Below the pieces are notes generated by a model. The model was not told the DNA's origin, ran no database searches, and was given only the letters and a program-made list of their open reading frames with translations. Shown piece after piece: positions 21,721-34,008 of a stretch of 64,000 bases of DNA. Position numbers and translations under genes: made by a program. The DNA lies in contig JABAKD010000009.1 of NCBI GenBank assembly GCA_012845835.1, positions 5,085,324 to 5,149,323 on the forward strand, written 5' to 3'. This DNA is from Undaria pinnatifida. Taxonomy: Eukaryota; Sar; Phaeophyceae; Laminariales; Alariaceae. How positions within the stretch are numbered: the first letter of the stretch is position 1; each line of letters opens with the position of its first letter.

Positions 21721-22520
21721 CGAGATGGGTCAAGCCACCACGACCCGCGGCTTGTTTGGCTGGCCCGCCGGCCGAAACCGCGGATCTGCCCCGCGTATCT
21801 TCCTTTGTAAAAATGACACTTGCCTGCCAGTGGGTCATTGTCATGCCGGTTGCCCGCCGGTCGAATCCGGGGATCTGACCCGCGGGCCCGAACAATATTC
21901 AAAACTGGCCCCTTTCAGCCCGAAGGCCTCCCTCATGCCGATACTCCGATCACTTGTCATCATAGCGTGTAGAACAATCATACCAGGCATACAGCATTAG
22001 GCGAATCAACGTGTCGGATGGAGCCGTAGGTATTTTTCAGGGACTTGAGTATAAATGTTTGCATCTATCCATTTGTACCAAAAAGCCAGGCCACACACTC
22101 TTGCAGGGTACAACAAGAAAAGACGACACATCGCAGTATAAGAACGCATGTACGAACGTAAACATTGGATGCTAAGGACCAGTAGCAGGCCCCGGATGCT
22201 CGCGGGTCGCATCCCCTTCAGACAGATCCACCGCCCCAGTTGGGCTTGCTGCCGGAGGCTAGCTAGGCTGCTTGCCGGGGGCGGGGATCGCACAGCTAGC
22301 TCGCTCGTCGGGGTGGAAGCAGAAGTCATCGGGTCAGAGCTATAACGTTGACCCGGGGACCTAGAGCTACGGGCACGGCCAAGTGCGGATGTGTGGGCTG
22401 TGCTACGTCGGGGGGGAAGCAGGAGCCATCGGGTCAGAGCTGTAAGATCGACCCGGGGGGCTCGCGCTACGGCCAGGGCCAAGCGCGCATGTGTGGGTTG
22501 TGCTCATCCTCAATTGTTGC
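21720..22520 (+). repeat. duplicated ~0.9-kb block, copy 1
   Basis: Marker words AAGCCACCACGACCCGCGG, CGATACTCCGATCA, CCAGGCCACACACTCTTGC, CACCGCCCCAGTTGGGCTTG and CTGCTTGCCGGGG occur in this order. They recur in order at 23515-24240, and the last part again at 24240-24500. 22520-23380, after it, has no recognisable gene. Confidence 0.8.
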
Positions 22521-23380
22521 GAGCAAACCACAACATGTCGCACAAAAGTTCTGAAAAAATAAACAGAATATGACCTTCTGAGAAAAGCGCCAGGGACAGA
22601 GGACCAACCAACAGACCAAGGTATAGAACTACTTACAAATAGCGATTTCCTGATAGGCCTCCATTTTTTTCGCTTCCCGCGCTAACTTTTAAGGCACTCC
22701 CCCTCCGGACGGCTGAGCGGGCTCGGATGCCTGAAACAGCGCTTCTCAGCGCTTCTCACCGTTTCCTTTTCTTGCGAGTATACTATCAACGTTTTTTATG
22801 AGTATCAAAATATGTACAAGGGCTCCACATGGGTGCCGGCGATCGCTCGCGGCACCCATGCTTTGGATAGGAAAATATACATCATACAAGGATCGAGCGG
22901 GGCCGCCGACATAACAGTTGCGCAAAAAGGACGTGTCTAAGAGAAGAGGAAGGTAATGGACAAGGTAATGGACCGTACCAAGAGGTTGAGGTGCTACATG
23001 TATTTGAAACATACGCTATTGAAAATGGTGGGTTTTGTCGGGAGTGGTTTCGCGCACAGGCATATGTGAAGGCAAGTGTTGGTGCACTGCATAGAGGAAT
23101 TGGAAAGACGAAACAAGACACAAATAAGGAGGTTGTGTATAATAGGGAGAACCGTGGTGTTGTGGATAGACGAGATATAGACGGGAAGAAAATGGAAAAA
23201 AAACCGCGGGTGAAAAATATAAACAGTGGATGAAGCATAATACATGTAAGGAAAGGTCATATGGCAAAGATATTAAGCAGACCTTAGCTGAATTCAGAGA
23301 AGGATTCGAACGGCATGACATGTGCCGAGAGCGCTGAAACGTCGGAGACGGACTCCGTATGTTTATTACGTGGACAAATC

Positions 23381-23515
23381 CAGGGCTTTTCATGGGTCAT
23401 GCCCCGATCCGCTGGTCGGGTCAGGGGGGGTTCAAAATGTAGCGGGTCGGGTCGGGTCGGGTCGGGTCGGGTCGGGTCGGGTCGGGTCATCACCTTCGAC
23501 TTACGGGTCACTCGC
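23381..23515 (+). mobile_element. GGGTC-repeat family, left terminus 2
   Basis: Starts CAGGGCTTTTCATGGGTCA, followed by a pure GGGTC pentanucleotide tract at about 23441-23488 and then the duplicated block. The start matches the complement of the right terminus at 25314-25332. Confidence 0.6.
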
Positions 23516-24240
23516 CGGTCAAGCCACCATGACCCGCGGGTTGTTTTTGGCCGACCCGCGAGTCGAACGGATCAGGCCCGCGGATTCGCCGTTCAAACGT
23601 ACAGCTGCCTGCCGGAGGGTCCTTGTCGTGCCGGCGACTCGCGGGTCGGACCCGCGGATCCGACCTGCGGGTCCCAAAATGATACAAAACTTGCCCTTCC
23701 TGCATGAAAGCCTCTCTCTACCCGATACTCCGATTGTATATTATTATAGCGTCTAAGAACATCAACCAGACAGCAACTTCTCGTACCAGGAATTAATTAT
23801 TGCTGCCCGAATCCCCGTATCGGATGAAGCCGGATTAAGTAATATTCAGGTATTTTGTCATCCATCCAAGTCCACTAAAACAAGCCAGGCCACACACTCT
23901 TGCTGCGTTGCAGGGTGCAGCAATAAAGGCGATAAACACGAACAATGGCAGTATAAGAACACATGTACGACGTATACGTACACATTGGATACCCGATAAG
24001 AACTTTATCATGCCAGTACGAGATGTGACCAAATGTAGAAGGCGAGGGCAGTCGTCGTCGAAGCAGAAGCAGCAGCAGCATTGGCAGCAGCAAACACCAG
24101 CAGCAGACCCTGGATCCTCGCGGATCGCAGCCCCTGCTGATATAGCCACCGCCCCAGTTGTGGGCTTGCTGCCGGAAGAGGCTCAGCTAAGCTGCTTGCC
24201 GGGGCCGGAGACTGCATAGATATATACAGTAGCTGGCTTG
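23515..24240 (+). repeat. duplicated ~0.9-kb block, copy 2
   Basis: Second copy of 21720-22520, with a CAG/GCAGCAG expansion near 24060-24100 that copy 1 lacks. The gap between its two last words is longer than in copy 1. Confidence 0.8.
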
Positions 24241-24600
24241 AGAATTATCATACCAGTACAAAATGACCAAACCTAAAATGCAAGAGCAGTCGTCGTCGAA
24301 GCAGCAACAGCAGCAGCACAGCAGCAGCAGCAGCGCTGGCAGCAGCACAGCAGCAGCAGCAGCGCTGGCAGCAGCACGCACCAGCAGCAGGCAACGCATC
24401 CTCGATGATCGCAGCCTCTGCTGACAGGTCCACCGCCCCAGTTGTGGGCTTGCTGCCGGAGGCGGCTCAGCTAGGCCGCTTGCCGGGGCAGAAGACTGCA
24501 GAGATAACTAGCTCGCTCGTCGGGTCGCTCGTTGGGTCGACCCGGTGGTCTAGCGCTACGGGCGTGGCTAATTGCCCATGCGTGGGCTGCGGTCTCTTAG
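24240..24600 (+). repeat. duplicated block, partial copy 3, with (CAG)n
   Basis: Repeats TATCATACCAGTACAAAATG, then a CAGCAG tract at 24300-24390, then CACCGCCCCAGTTGTGGGC and GCTTGCCGGGGC. The poly-Ala and poly-Cys frames here come only from the CAG run. Confidence 0.75.
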
Positions 24601-24739
24601 TCATTTTCGCGCGCACACCAAATAATAATGCTGCAAACAATGCCGGTAATAAGACCAGAGAGCACATCCTGGGAAAAGTACGAGGGACCAAGGACCAGTC
24701 AACCGACCAAGGTACCAAATATCCACGTATATTTGATCC

Positions 24740-25332
24740 GTGACCTTTCGACTTTGACCCGTGAGATATATCATGGGTCCAGTCCACCCGACTCGCATGA
24801 AACCCGCACCTAACGGGTCACTCGGAGTGTGGCGGGTCGGGTGGCGGGTCGGGTCTGGTCGGGTCGGGTCGGGTCGGGTCGGGTCAACAGGCTTTCAAAA
24901 TGTGGCGGGTCGGGTCGAGTCCGGTCAGGAGATTTTCAAAATCTCACGGGTCGAGTCGCGTCGAGTCGGGTCAAGATGTTTTTAAAACCCCCGGGTCGGG
25001 TTGGGTCGGGTCAAGATGTCTCGAAATTTGCGCGGGTCGGGTCGGGTCGGGTCGGGCCAAGACGTCTCGAAATTCTCGAGGGTCGGGTTGGGTCAGGTGA
25101 CCCAACCCGATCCGACCCGACCCGACCCGACCCGCGAGGTTTATCCCGATCCGTGAAAAACCGTGATAAAGATAGGCAAACCGGTTTTGCGACCCGAAAA
25201 TGTTCATTTACAGATCAAGAAGCGGTGTCACAAGATATCACAATGCACCCCCAGCTCAGCTCCGCCCAGCTATGTGCCCACCCCGACCCGACCCGACCCG
25301 CGAGGGTTTGACCCGACCCGTGAAAAGCCCTG
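24740..25332 (-). mobile_element. GGGTC-repeat family, right termini
   Basis: GGGTCGGGTC units with TTTTGAAATC-like linkers (24830-25090), then an inverted GACCCGACCCGACCCG tract. Two successive termini end in CCGTGAAAAACCGTG (about 25152) and CCCGTGAAAAGCCCTG (25332). Each is followed by the same flank (AAAGATAGGCAAACCGGTTT), so terminus plus flank was tandemly duplicated. 8-bp flanks of 21489 and 25332 match 6 of 8, too weak to prove one unit. Confidence 0.55.
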
Positions 25333-25798
25333 GTAAAGATAGGCAAGCCGGTTTTGCGACCCGAAAATGTTCACTTTCAGATCCAGAAACGGTGTCACAA
25401 GATATCACAAACAATGCACCCCCAGCTCAGTTCAGCCCAGCTATATATTACGAAGCTCAGCGGCGTAGCGCAGCGCCGTGCGGTGGCGTGCGGTGCCTTG
25501 CCCTGCGCTGCGGTACTGATGTGTCGTGCTGCGCTGCAAAGATGCCAGGGGACATTTCAATGTCAAGCTGTCTGTTTGTCAAGGCAAATCTCCATGTCTA
25601 GACATATGATCCCTATCCCCGGTAGGAAAACGCCTCATTATCTGTATGGAAACCCCAAATTTATGTTATTTAGGCGCTGCGTGTTGTGTGCTGCCATGTC
25701 GAGCAGCACAGCAGCCGCAGCGGCCACGGCAGCAGACCGCACCAGACATAGGCAGCCGGCAGCCAGCAGTCAGTGGTTGGCGCCAGCAACAGACCACC

Positions 25799-26104
25799 AT
25801 GGATTCCTTTCTGGAGCTGGGGAAACGTTCTCTTCCGCCGACCAGTGATGCTCTGCGCGGTTTCTTTGTCGCAACCCTAGATCGCGGCAAACCTGCCAGC
25901 GCGCTCAAAGGGAATTGCAAGACTTGCCAGCACCGGATCACCCTGCGGCAGGGCCGCATATGTGCCCACTACCTCGCAACTGCCGGCTCAAACAAGTGCT
26001 CGAATCCTCCGCTCGAAGCTGTCGAAATTGCCAAGAAGATTGCGTCAGCTGGAAAAGCGAAGTCCGTGCGTGTTACGGAACAGGTGGACAAGGACAGCAG
26101 TTGA
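25799..26104 (+). CDS. BED-type zinc finger, hAT-transposase N-terminus (fragment)
   Basis: The frame opens at an ATG in ACCACCATGG context and gives 101 residues before TGA. It shows C40-x2-C43, then H57, then C67 followed by SNPP. This is the pattern of the DNA-binding BED finger found before DUF659-type domains in plant-like hAT transposases (CxxC, H-L, C-x-x-P). The rest of such a transposase, which would normally follow for 500 or more residues, was not found downstream. A donor-like CAGGTGGAC lies near the end, so it could be a first exon. It lies 0.47 kb outside a GGGTC/CAGGG terminus, but ownership is not shown. A domesticated finger or a transposon relic are both possible. Confidence 0.55.
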   Translation: MDSFLELGKRSLPPTSDALRGFFVATLDRGKPASALKGNCKTCQHRITLRQGRICAHYLATAGSNKCSNPPLEAVEIAKKIASAGKAKSVRVTEQVDKDSS

Positions 26105-28880
26105 TTCTTCCAGTCTAGGGTTCCGAATATACATGTTTCGGAAGGGTCGAGAGAATCGACCAACGAGGCCCGGGCCCAGTACACATGCAGGACGGGGCAG
26201 GCCTTGCACGCTGGTGGCGGCTTCCTCTTCAAAGTTGTGATGCGGTCATCGGTAGGCGGAAGGATGACGGCTGGCGACAGAGGGAATGCAACAGTTCAAT
26301 ATGCAGCACGTTAAAAACATATCTATACCAACCAAGCATGTACCTCAGCTGGTACATGCGACGTACGTACAGCAGCACTATGACAATGTACTAATTTCGT
26401 ACGTACCAACGTCAAGAGCAATTTGTTGTTGTTGCTCGTTCGCGATTGAGATTTTTTCTTCTCATCAATAGAGGATCTGTAGAAAACATATGATGAAATT
26501 CATCGTTTCATGGCCGTCTCTTGTCTCTTATCAATGTCTCCATGCGTACGCAGCTATGTACTGCCCTACTCCCTGCTCCCTGGGCCAGTACTACGGCAGC
26601 TGTACGTAGCTCAATTGCGATATTTACTGCTGCTGCAGATTTTATAACTAAGTTTCAAGGACGTCAGCCGTGAGTTTGACGAATTTCAGGTCAATACTCA
26701 TCTTTGCAAGCTGCGTTGTTGGTACTCGTAATATACTATATGAGTGAGTTTTGAATGCAGATTTGAACGCAGATTTTTTGTTTTGTGGCAAAAACAAACA
26801 ACAATGTTTTTTTTTGGCGAAAACAAAAAACACTGTTTTGTATTTTGCACAAAAACCGACTTTTCAATAAGTTTGTCAGACGTTTGTGAAAAAGCGGGGA
26901 TTTTTCGAAAGTTTCCCCTGCTTTAGGCTGTCAAGGTTGTCTGCCAAGGCGTTTGCCTTGACGCTGTATGTCAAGGGATAAAAGTGCTGTCTTCTAACAT
27001 CTTTGCTGCGCTGTGCTTTATTTCGAACATTCACAGCAGTACCAGGTATGATACTACCAGGTACCTGCATGTACGTTTTACTCGTCTTTTTGCTCTTTTC
27101 AGTTGATTGTCCCCTCTCGATCCCCATGCTCCTCCCCCCCCCCGCAGTTTACACCCGTACTGCCTATCAGAAAAGTGAACCCGCCAACAAGCACATACCA
27201 CAGAAAATAACACAGCACAGGACAATCGGCTCTTGGCATTATTAATTCGCTGCAAGTACGAGTAGTCGCACCCAATCACGGGCCTCTTCTTTCTGCCCCC
27301 TTTACATTATTTATTTGCATTCTCTGTTGCGGGAGCTTAGTGGGCAGCGTCAGCCGCCATTGAGCCCTTGAGCCTTTGTAATATGGCATTTGGTACCGCA
27401 GTAGTCGTCTTGTGTACCAATGTAAACGGAAATGTAAGGGCCATATGGTTTGGTCAAAGTAATAGATAACTCATCTTGCATTTACGTCCATAGTATTGTA
27501 TCATAACGAAGAAAAAAGGCCACAGCAGGAGCAGGTTGTGCGCGAGGTTTGCTTCCGTGTTACCACAGAAACATCGGTGAGAAATCGCTCCAACAGACGA
27601 ACAAGAGCAACAGACACCTTCGCGTTGTGTATGGAACCAATTTCAACAGGCGGTGGCACTGACACAACTGCTGTGGGGCCAAGAACGCAAGAGACAAAAG
27701 GAATATACCTCTGGGATTAATAGAACTAGCGAACATGAGGCCGGAAAGAGGCCAAGCTTTCAATCCTTATGTATAGAACGCTATATAAACCAGAGGGTAC
27801 ACACTACTGCACATCAGCTGCGTCCACGCGTCCATTTCACTCACCTCTTCTCCGCCGGCAGCTGAGGTGTTGTCCAGTGGGCGCAACTGGATGTTTCCAC
27901 GTATATACCAGACACTAGCAGTGTTGCAGTGTTTGCTGGCGGGTGGTGAGCAATTTGCTAATTTTGCAATTTGCAGTCAATTTTTTATAAAATTTTACAA
28001 CACCACCTATCTGACTTTTCTAGACTATTATATAGGGTAAAGTATGGAAATCGGGGAATGTCATTGTGGCGACCGTGTGGTTCTCCATCATAATATGCGG
28101 GTGTTCGAATCAAATAGCGTTAATAAATGTCATTCACCACGGGAGTAGATTATTACAGCCCCTAAAACGCGGCGAGATTTTGTCTGGTGCCTGGTGCGTT
28201 GCTGGCGCCGGCCCTGACTTTCTTTTCTGGCAGTAACCACGCCGGTATGCCAAACGAGCTCACCAGGTAGCTAACAGCACTGCTGTAGTGCCTTTCTGTA
28301 GAGTGGTTACATATTTTGAGGTCGATCTGTGACGGCGCGCTCGAAGGCTTCGGGCTCGTATATTCCAGGTGTTACGCTACAGCTGCTGCTGCTGCTGCTG
28401 TAAGTCAAACGACAACCGAAATCCACTCGTCGTGTGCCTGGCCTGGGCGGCTATTTGCCTTCATCGTCTTGTAGGTTCGATAGTTCTGGAGTCCTGCGTT
28501 CCTGCGTATGTATAGACAACTGCTGTATGAAAACAGACCTTAGCTGCTGAGTTCCAAAGGCTGGGTGGGTATCGCCCTACTCCCACCCACGACGATTGCG
28601 AAGCACCGATCGGCTCTCCTGCTTCCACGACGAGCTACACGCACACCATGTTGTACTGTTAATACTACGCGCTTTCCCAGCTTTCCGTCGAAAACGGTGG
28701 AGAGTGATGAACTAGACGAGGTCAACAAGGAATGGCTGCTCCGGTCGCAACGCCATCAGTTCTATCGCCGGAGCCGCGCTGAGAAACACAATACCCATAC
28801 TACAAAGCTACACACGAGAGTGTGAGTGCAGATACGTTTCTTACCTCGATTCCAACCGCAGGGTGCGCGTCAAAAATAAC
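26105..28880. other. no gene seen
   Basis: Contains the short dispersed repeat at 26650-26730, a TTTTTGGCGAAAAC-rich patch at 26770-26860 and a (GCT)n run at 28380-28400. The small frames (e.g. 27496-27720 and 28565-28825) have no recognised domain. Confidence 0.5.
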
Positions 28881-31800
28881 AGGAATCGCGTGTAACTTAC
28901 TGTGATCGAGCTCTGGTTTGACACCATTGTCGAGTGAACCCTGTCCAGGGATACATAGTCTAATGACGCTAAAGTTGGTGGTCAATCGTGGAATCCGTGC
29001 AGTTCTCGCCGGTTGAGTCAAAAGGTCCTACGCCGCGATGAATGTTGGCAAGGATAAGGAAATAGCGCGCTACAATCGTGCTCCGCAGCTCGATACAAGC
29101 GTGTATACGCCGGAGGTTTGACGGTATTGCTGAATGTAGATGGAAACACAAGGAATAATATGAAATGGCGCCAACGTTGGCAGTCAATCGTCGTACCCGC
29201 TTCGTTCTAGTGAGTTGCAATATCTCCTATGCCGCGATGAATGTCGGCAAGGAAATAGAATTGCGCGTGTCATGTTGCAATCGGCCTCCGCGGCTTGGCA
29301 CAAACGTGCGCGCCGGAGGTTTGATATAATTGTCGAGTATATAGACTAGGGATATATGAAGACAAAATGCTGCTGACGTTGGTGGTCAATCGTCCTGTTC
29401 TCGTCGGTTGAGGCAAAATTTCCTACGCCCGCAAGGATAAGGAATTGAGCACGTCCCGTGCTCCAATCAGGCTCCGCAGCTCGATACAAGCGTGCACGGT
29501 GGAGCTTTCACGGTACAGTCACGTGCACAGGGATACATGAAGCCATAATAACGCCAGCATTGGTGGTCTATCGTAGTAACTGCTCCGTTCTCGTGAGTTC
29601 AAGCTAAAAAATCTCCGACGCCGAGATAAATATCGGCAAGGGCAAGGAATCGAGCGCGTGTCATGCTGCGATCGGGTTCCGCGACTCGATACACGCGTGT
29701 ACGCCGGAGGTTGGACGTAACTTTCGAATGCACAGGGATACACGAAGATGTCATTACGATAACGTTAGTTGTCAATTGTAGTAATTGCCCCGTTTTTGTC
29801 CGTTATAAAAAAAAAAATGCTCCGACGCCGAGGTAAATGTCGGCAAGGGTAAGTAATCGCGGGGGTCATGCTGCAATCGGGCTCCTCGACTCGATACAAG
29901 CGTACACGCCGGGGTTTTGACGCCTTGTCGAGTGTTTGAGGATAGATGAACAACATATTAAGATGATATTGATGGTCAAGCGTCGTGATGCCGTATTCGC
30001 TCTGTCCTGAGTTGTAAGGAAAAAAAACTCCTACACGGCGATCAATGTCGGTAAGGGTAAGGAATCGCGCGCGCCCTGGTGCAGTCGGGATCTTCGGCTC
30101 GACACAAGCTATACGCTGGAAGTTTGACGTCATTTTCGAGTGTACTGGGATCTATGAAGATAAAATGCCGCTAACGTTGGCGACCAATTGTCGTAATAAC
30201 CCCATTGTCGTGAGCTATAAGCAGAAAAAGCTTCGATGCCGAAATATATGTCGGCGAATGAAAGGAATCGCGCGTATCATGCTTCAATCGGTCTCTTCGG
30301 CTCTATACAAGCGTGCATGGCGGTGGTTTAATGGCACTGTCGAGGGCACGGGGATACATGAAGCCATATTATCACCAACGTTGGTGCTCAACTGTCGTAA
30401 TAACCTCGTTTTCACGATTTCGCCCAGAAAAACCTCCTACGCCGAGATAAATGTCGGCAAGTGTAAGGAATCGCGCGCGTGTCATGCTGCAACCGGTCTC
30501 CGTGACTCGATACAAGCGTGCACGCCGGAGGGTTGACGTAATTGTCGAGTGCACACGGCTTCGTGACTCAATGACAACGCAGAATATTTTGGTCAATCCT
30601 CGAAATACAACCCCGTTGTCGTGAGTTTCAAACAAAAAATGTCCCAACGCCGCGATAAATATCGGTAAGGATAAGGAATCGTGCGTGTCTTGCTGCAACC
30701 GGGCTCCGCGACTCGATACAAGCGTACGCGCCAGATTTTTGATGTCATTGTCCAGTATAAAGGGATACATTAACATAAATTGCCGCCAACGTTGGTGGTC
30801 ATTTGTCGTACTCGCCTCGTCATCGTGATTTGAGGCAAAAGCTCCTATACCAAGATACATGTCGGCAAGGGTAAGGAATCGCGCGTCTTACGATTTATTC
30901 GGGCTCTTCGGGTCAATACAAGCGTGCCCGGCGGTGGCTTGACCGTACTATCGACTGCACGGGGATACATGAAGCCGTATTATCGCCAGCGTTGGTGGTC
31001 AATCGTCGTGACAACCCCGTTGTCGTGAATTATAAGAAAAAATTACTCCCCCGCCGATAAATATGTCGAAATATTTAAGGAATCGCGCACGTGTCGTGCT
31101 GCAATCGGGCTCCGCGGCTTGACAGAAGCGTGTACGCCGTAGGCTTGACATAACTGTCGAGCTCACAGGGATACATTATGCCACATAAACACCAACGGTG
31201 TTGGTCAACCAACTGTGGAAATAACCCCGTTGTCGTGAGGTATAAGAAAAAAATCTCAGAAGCCGAGAAAAATGTCGCCATGGGTATGGAATGGCGCGTG
31301 TAACGCTGTAATCGGCCTCCGTGGCTCGATACAAGCATACACGCCGGAGATTTGACGCCATCGTCGAGTGACTGTTGACACATGACGACATTTAAACGCC
31401 AAGTGTTTTGGTCAACCGTCGTGATAACCTCGTTGTGGTGAGGTACGAAAAAGAAAAGAGCTCCGACGCCGAGGTAAATGTCGGCAAGGGTAAGGAACCA
31501 CGCGTGCTATGCTGCAATAAGACTCCGCGACTCGATGGAAGCGTACATGCCGGAGTTTTGAAGTCGTTGTCGAGTGTGCAGCGATATATAAAAATAGCGC
31601 CGACAACGGCGGGCAATCGTCGTAATAACCCCGTTGTCGCAAGTTAGGGCCGTTCGTAACGAAGACAAAAATGTAAGGCATCGTGATTAAAAAAACATGA
31701 CATTTTCGCGAAACGCGATATTTGTCAGGAATCCAGACTTTAAATCGTGCAGGCGTTTTTCGAAAACTTGAAATGTCAGGATTCTTGACAAGAAAACGTG

Positions 31801-33890
31801 ATTTTGATTTTTGCAAACGTGACGTTATATAGTTTCGCGATGTCAGGAATCGTGACTTTTTGTCGGGATTCGTGTTTTTTTTGCGTTCGTTAGGAACGAC
31901 CCTTGTACGCAGAAAAAGCACCTACACCGAGGTAAATGTCGGCGAAGGTAGTAAATCACGCGTCTCATGGTTCCATCGGGCTTTTCGGTTCGACACAAGC
32001 GTGCACGGCGGTGGTTTGACGGTAGTGTCGGGCGCACAGGAATCCATGAAGCAGTATTAACGCCAATGGTGGTGGTCAACCGTCGTAATCGCCCCGTTCT
32101 CGTGGCTTCAAGCAATAAAAACTCCTTTGCCGAGAAAAATGTAGGCAAGGGTAAGGAATCGCGCGCGTATCATGCTGCAATCGGGCTTCGCGACTCGGTA
32201 TAAGCATACGCGCAAGCGTATACGCCGGAGGGTTGGCGTAACTGTTGAGTTCATAGGAACACATGAGCCATAATAGCGCCAACGTTGGTGGCTGATCGTC
32301 CAATCACGCCGTTGTCGTGAGTTCAAGAAAAAAATGGCTCCTACGCCGGGATACATTTCGGCAAGGGTAAGCAATCGCGCGTGTCATGCTGCGATCGGCC
32401 TCTACGGCTCGATACAAACTTACACACCGGAGGCTCTACGGCATTTTGGAGTGTAGGAGGATGCAGAAAGCAGTAATAACGACAGCGTTGCTGGTCAATT
32501 TTCGTTATTGCTCGTTTCTCGTGAGTTATATGCAAAAAAAGCCCCGACGCCGATATAAACGTCGGCAAGGGTAGCGAATCGCGTATATCATTATTCAATC
32601 GGTCTCAGCTACTCGATACCAGCGTGCACGCCGGGATTTGAAATCCTTGTCGAGTGTACAGGGACACATGAAAATATCATTACGATGAGGTATGTGATCA
32701 ATTGTCATAGTTGCCCCGTTTTTGCGAGCTGCAAGCACAAAAGGTCCAACGCCAACGTAAATGTTGGCAAGGGTAAGAAATCACGCATATCATGCTGAAA
32801 CCGGCCTCCGCGGCTTGATACAAGCGTGCACACCGTGGTTGTGAAAAGGTTGTCGAATGTGCATGAATGAACGAAGACATACCGGCGATAACGTTAGTGG
32901 TCAATCGTCGCAGTAACCCCGTTATTGTGACTTCAAGTGAAAAATCTCCTACGCCGACATTTATGTTGGCAAGGGTAACGAATCGAGCGTGTCATGCTGC
33001 AATCGGGTTCCGCAACTCGATACAAGCGTGCACGCTGGAGGTTCGATGTCATTGTCGAGCGTACAGGAATGCAGAAAGCCATAATAGCGCCAACATGGGC
33101 GATCAATCATCGTAATAGCCCCGTTGTCGTGAATTATAAGTAAAACAAAGCTCTTACGCCGCGGTAAATGTCGCCAAGGGTAAGGAGTCGCGCGTGCCAC
33201 GCTGAAATCTGACTCCACGGGTCGATACAAGCTTGCACGCCGGAGCTTTGACATCGTTGCCGGGTGTACATCAAAATGTGAGTCCATAATCAAGTCAACG
33301 TTGGCGGTCAATCGTCGAGTCGCCACTTTTCTTGAGTTATTGGCAAAGAACGTTCCAACGCCGAGACAAATGTCGCCGAGACAAATGTCGCCGAGGGGAA
33401 GGAATCGCGCGTGTCATGCTGCGATCGGGCTCCGCGACTCAATACAAGCGTACACGCGGGGTGCTTGACTCATTGGCAAGGGGAAGGAATCGCGCGTGCC
33501 ATGCTGCAAAAGTATCGATACAAGCGTACACGCCGGGTGTTTGACTCATTGTCGAGTGTGCAGAGATACATCAAGATATATTGGTGATAACGTTGGTGGT
33601 CAATAATCGTAATCGCCCCCTTCTCGTGACTTCAAGCAGGCAAAGCTCCTGCGTCGAGATCAACGTCCACAAGGTAATGAATCACGCGCGTGTCATGCTA
33701 CAATCGGTCTCTGCGACTCGATGCAAGCGCTGACGCCGCAGGTTTGAGGCAAGTGTCGAGTGCACAGGTCCACATGACGCCGTAACGACGCCAACGTTGG
33801 TGGCCAATCGTCACAATCGCCCCGTTATGCAAAGCACAGAACCTCCTACGCCGAGATACGTCTGGACAAGGATAAGGAATGGGGCGTTTC
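28880..33890 (+). repeat. satellite array, ~204-bp unit, about 24 full units
   Basis: The word GGAATCGCGCG or a close variant recurs at about 28882, 29058, 29257, 29441, 29645, 29852, 30061, 30264, 30467, 30675, 30875, 31079, 31288, 31493, 31951, 32155, 32371, 32574, 32776, 32979, 33184, 33400, 33485, 33677 and 33876. The step is mostly 200-209 bp; the step at 33400-33485 is partial. Unit landmarks in order are CCAACGTTGG, GGTCAATCGTCG, CCCCGTTGTCGTGAGTT, a GCCGA...TCGGC dyad, GGAATCGCGCG, GACTCGATACAAGCGTGC, CGCCGGAGG and TTGTCGAGTG. Units are diverged, so the array is old. Open frames differ from unit to unit on both strands, which argues against coding. Confidence 0.93.
31647..31902. mobile_element. 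Tourist/PIF-Harbinger-like MITE in the satellite
   Basis: 256 bp with terminal inverted repeats GGGCCGTTCGTAACGAA and the complement of TTCGTTAGGAACGACCC (two mismatches in 17). Flanked by TTA (31644-31646) and TTG (31903-31905), close to the TTA/TAA duplication of PIF-Harbinger elements. The step between satellite anchors here is 458 bp, exactly one unit (202) plus 256. Internal sequence is AT-rich with repeated TGTCAGGAATC words and encodes nothing. Confidence 0.8.
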
Positions 33891-34008
33891 ACGCTTCAAG
33901 CACTACTACTGCTACTGCTGTGGTATCCGGAGTCACCGGCTAGATTCTACGGTATCATACGAGACATCTGAGTGAAATGCTGCCTGGTACATACTACTCG
34001 TCATCATC

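Noticed and set aside
23441-23488. GGGTC tract as a telomere or centromere repeat
   Set aside because: It is short, tied to the CAGGG tip and linker units of a dispersed family, and recurs in both orientations.
24187-24433. Poly-Ala/Cys and Leu-rich minus frames
   Set aside because: Produced by CAG/CTG repeats within the duplicated block.
30372-30860. 162-codon minus frame in the satellite, with similar frames in other units
   Set aside because: Different units are open in different frames and on both strands, and stops fall at unrelated places; the repeat itself makes the frames.
28880-33890. CRISPR-like array
   Set aside because: The period is ~204 bp with the whole unit repeated and diverged, in eukaryotic DNA; there are no short identical repeats with unique spacers.
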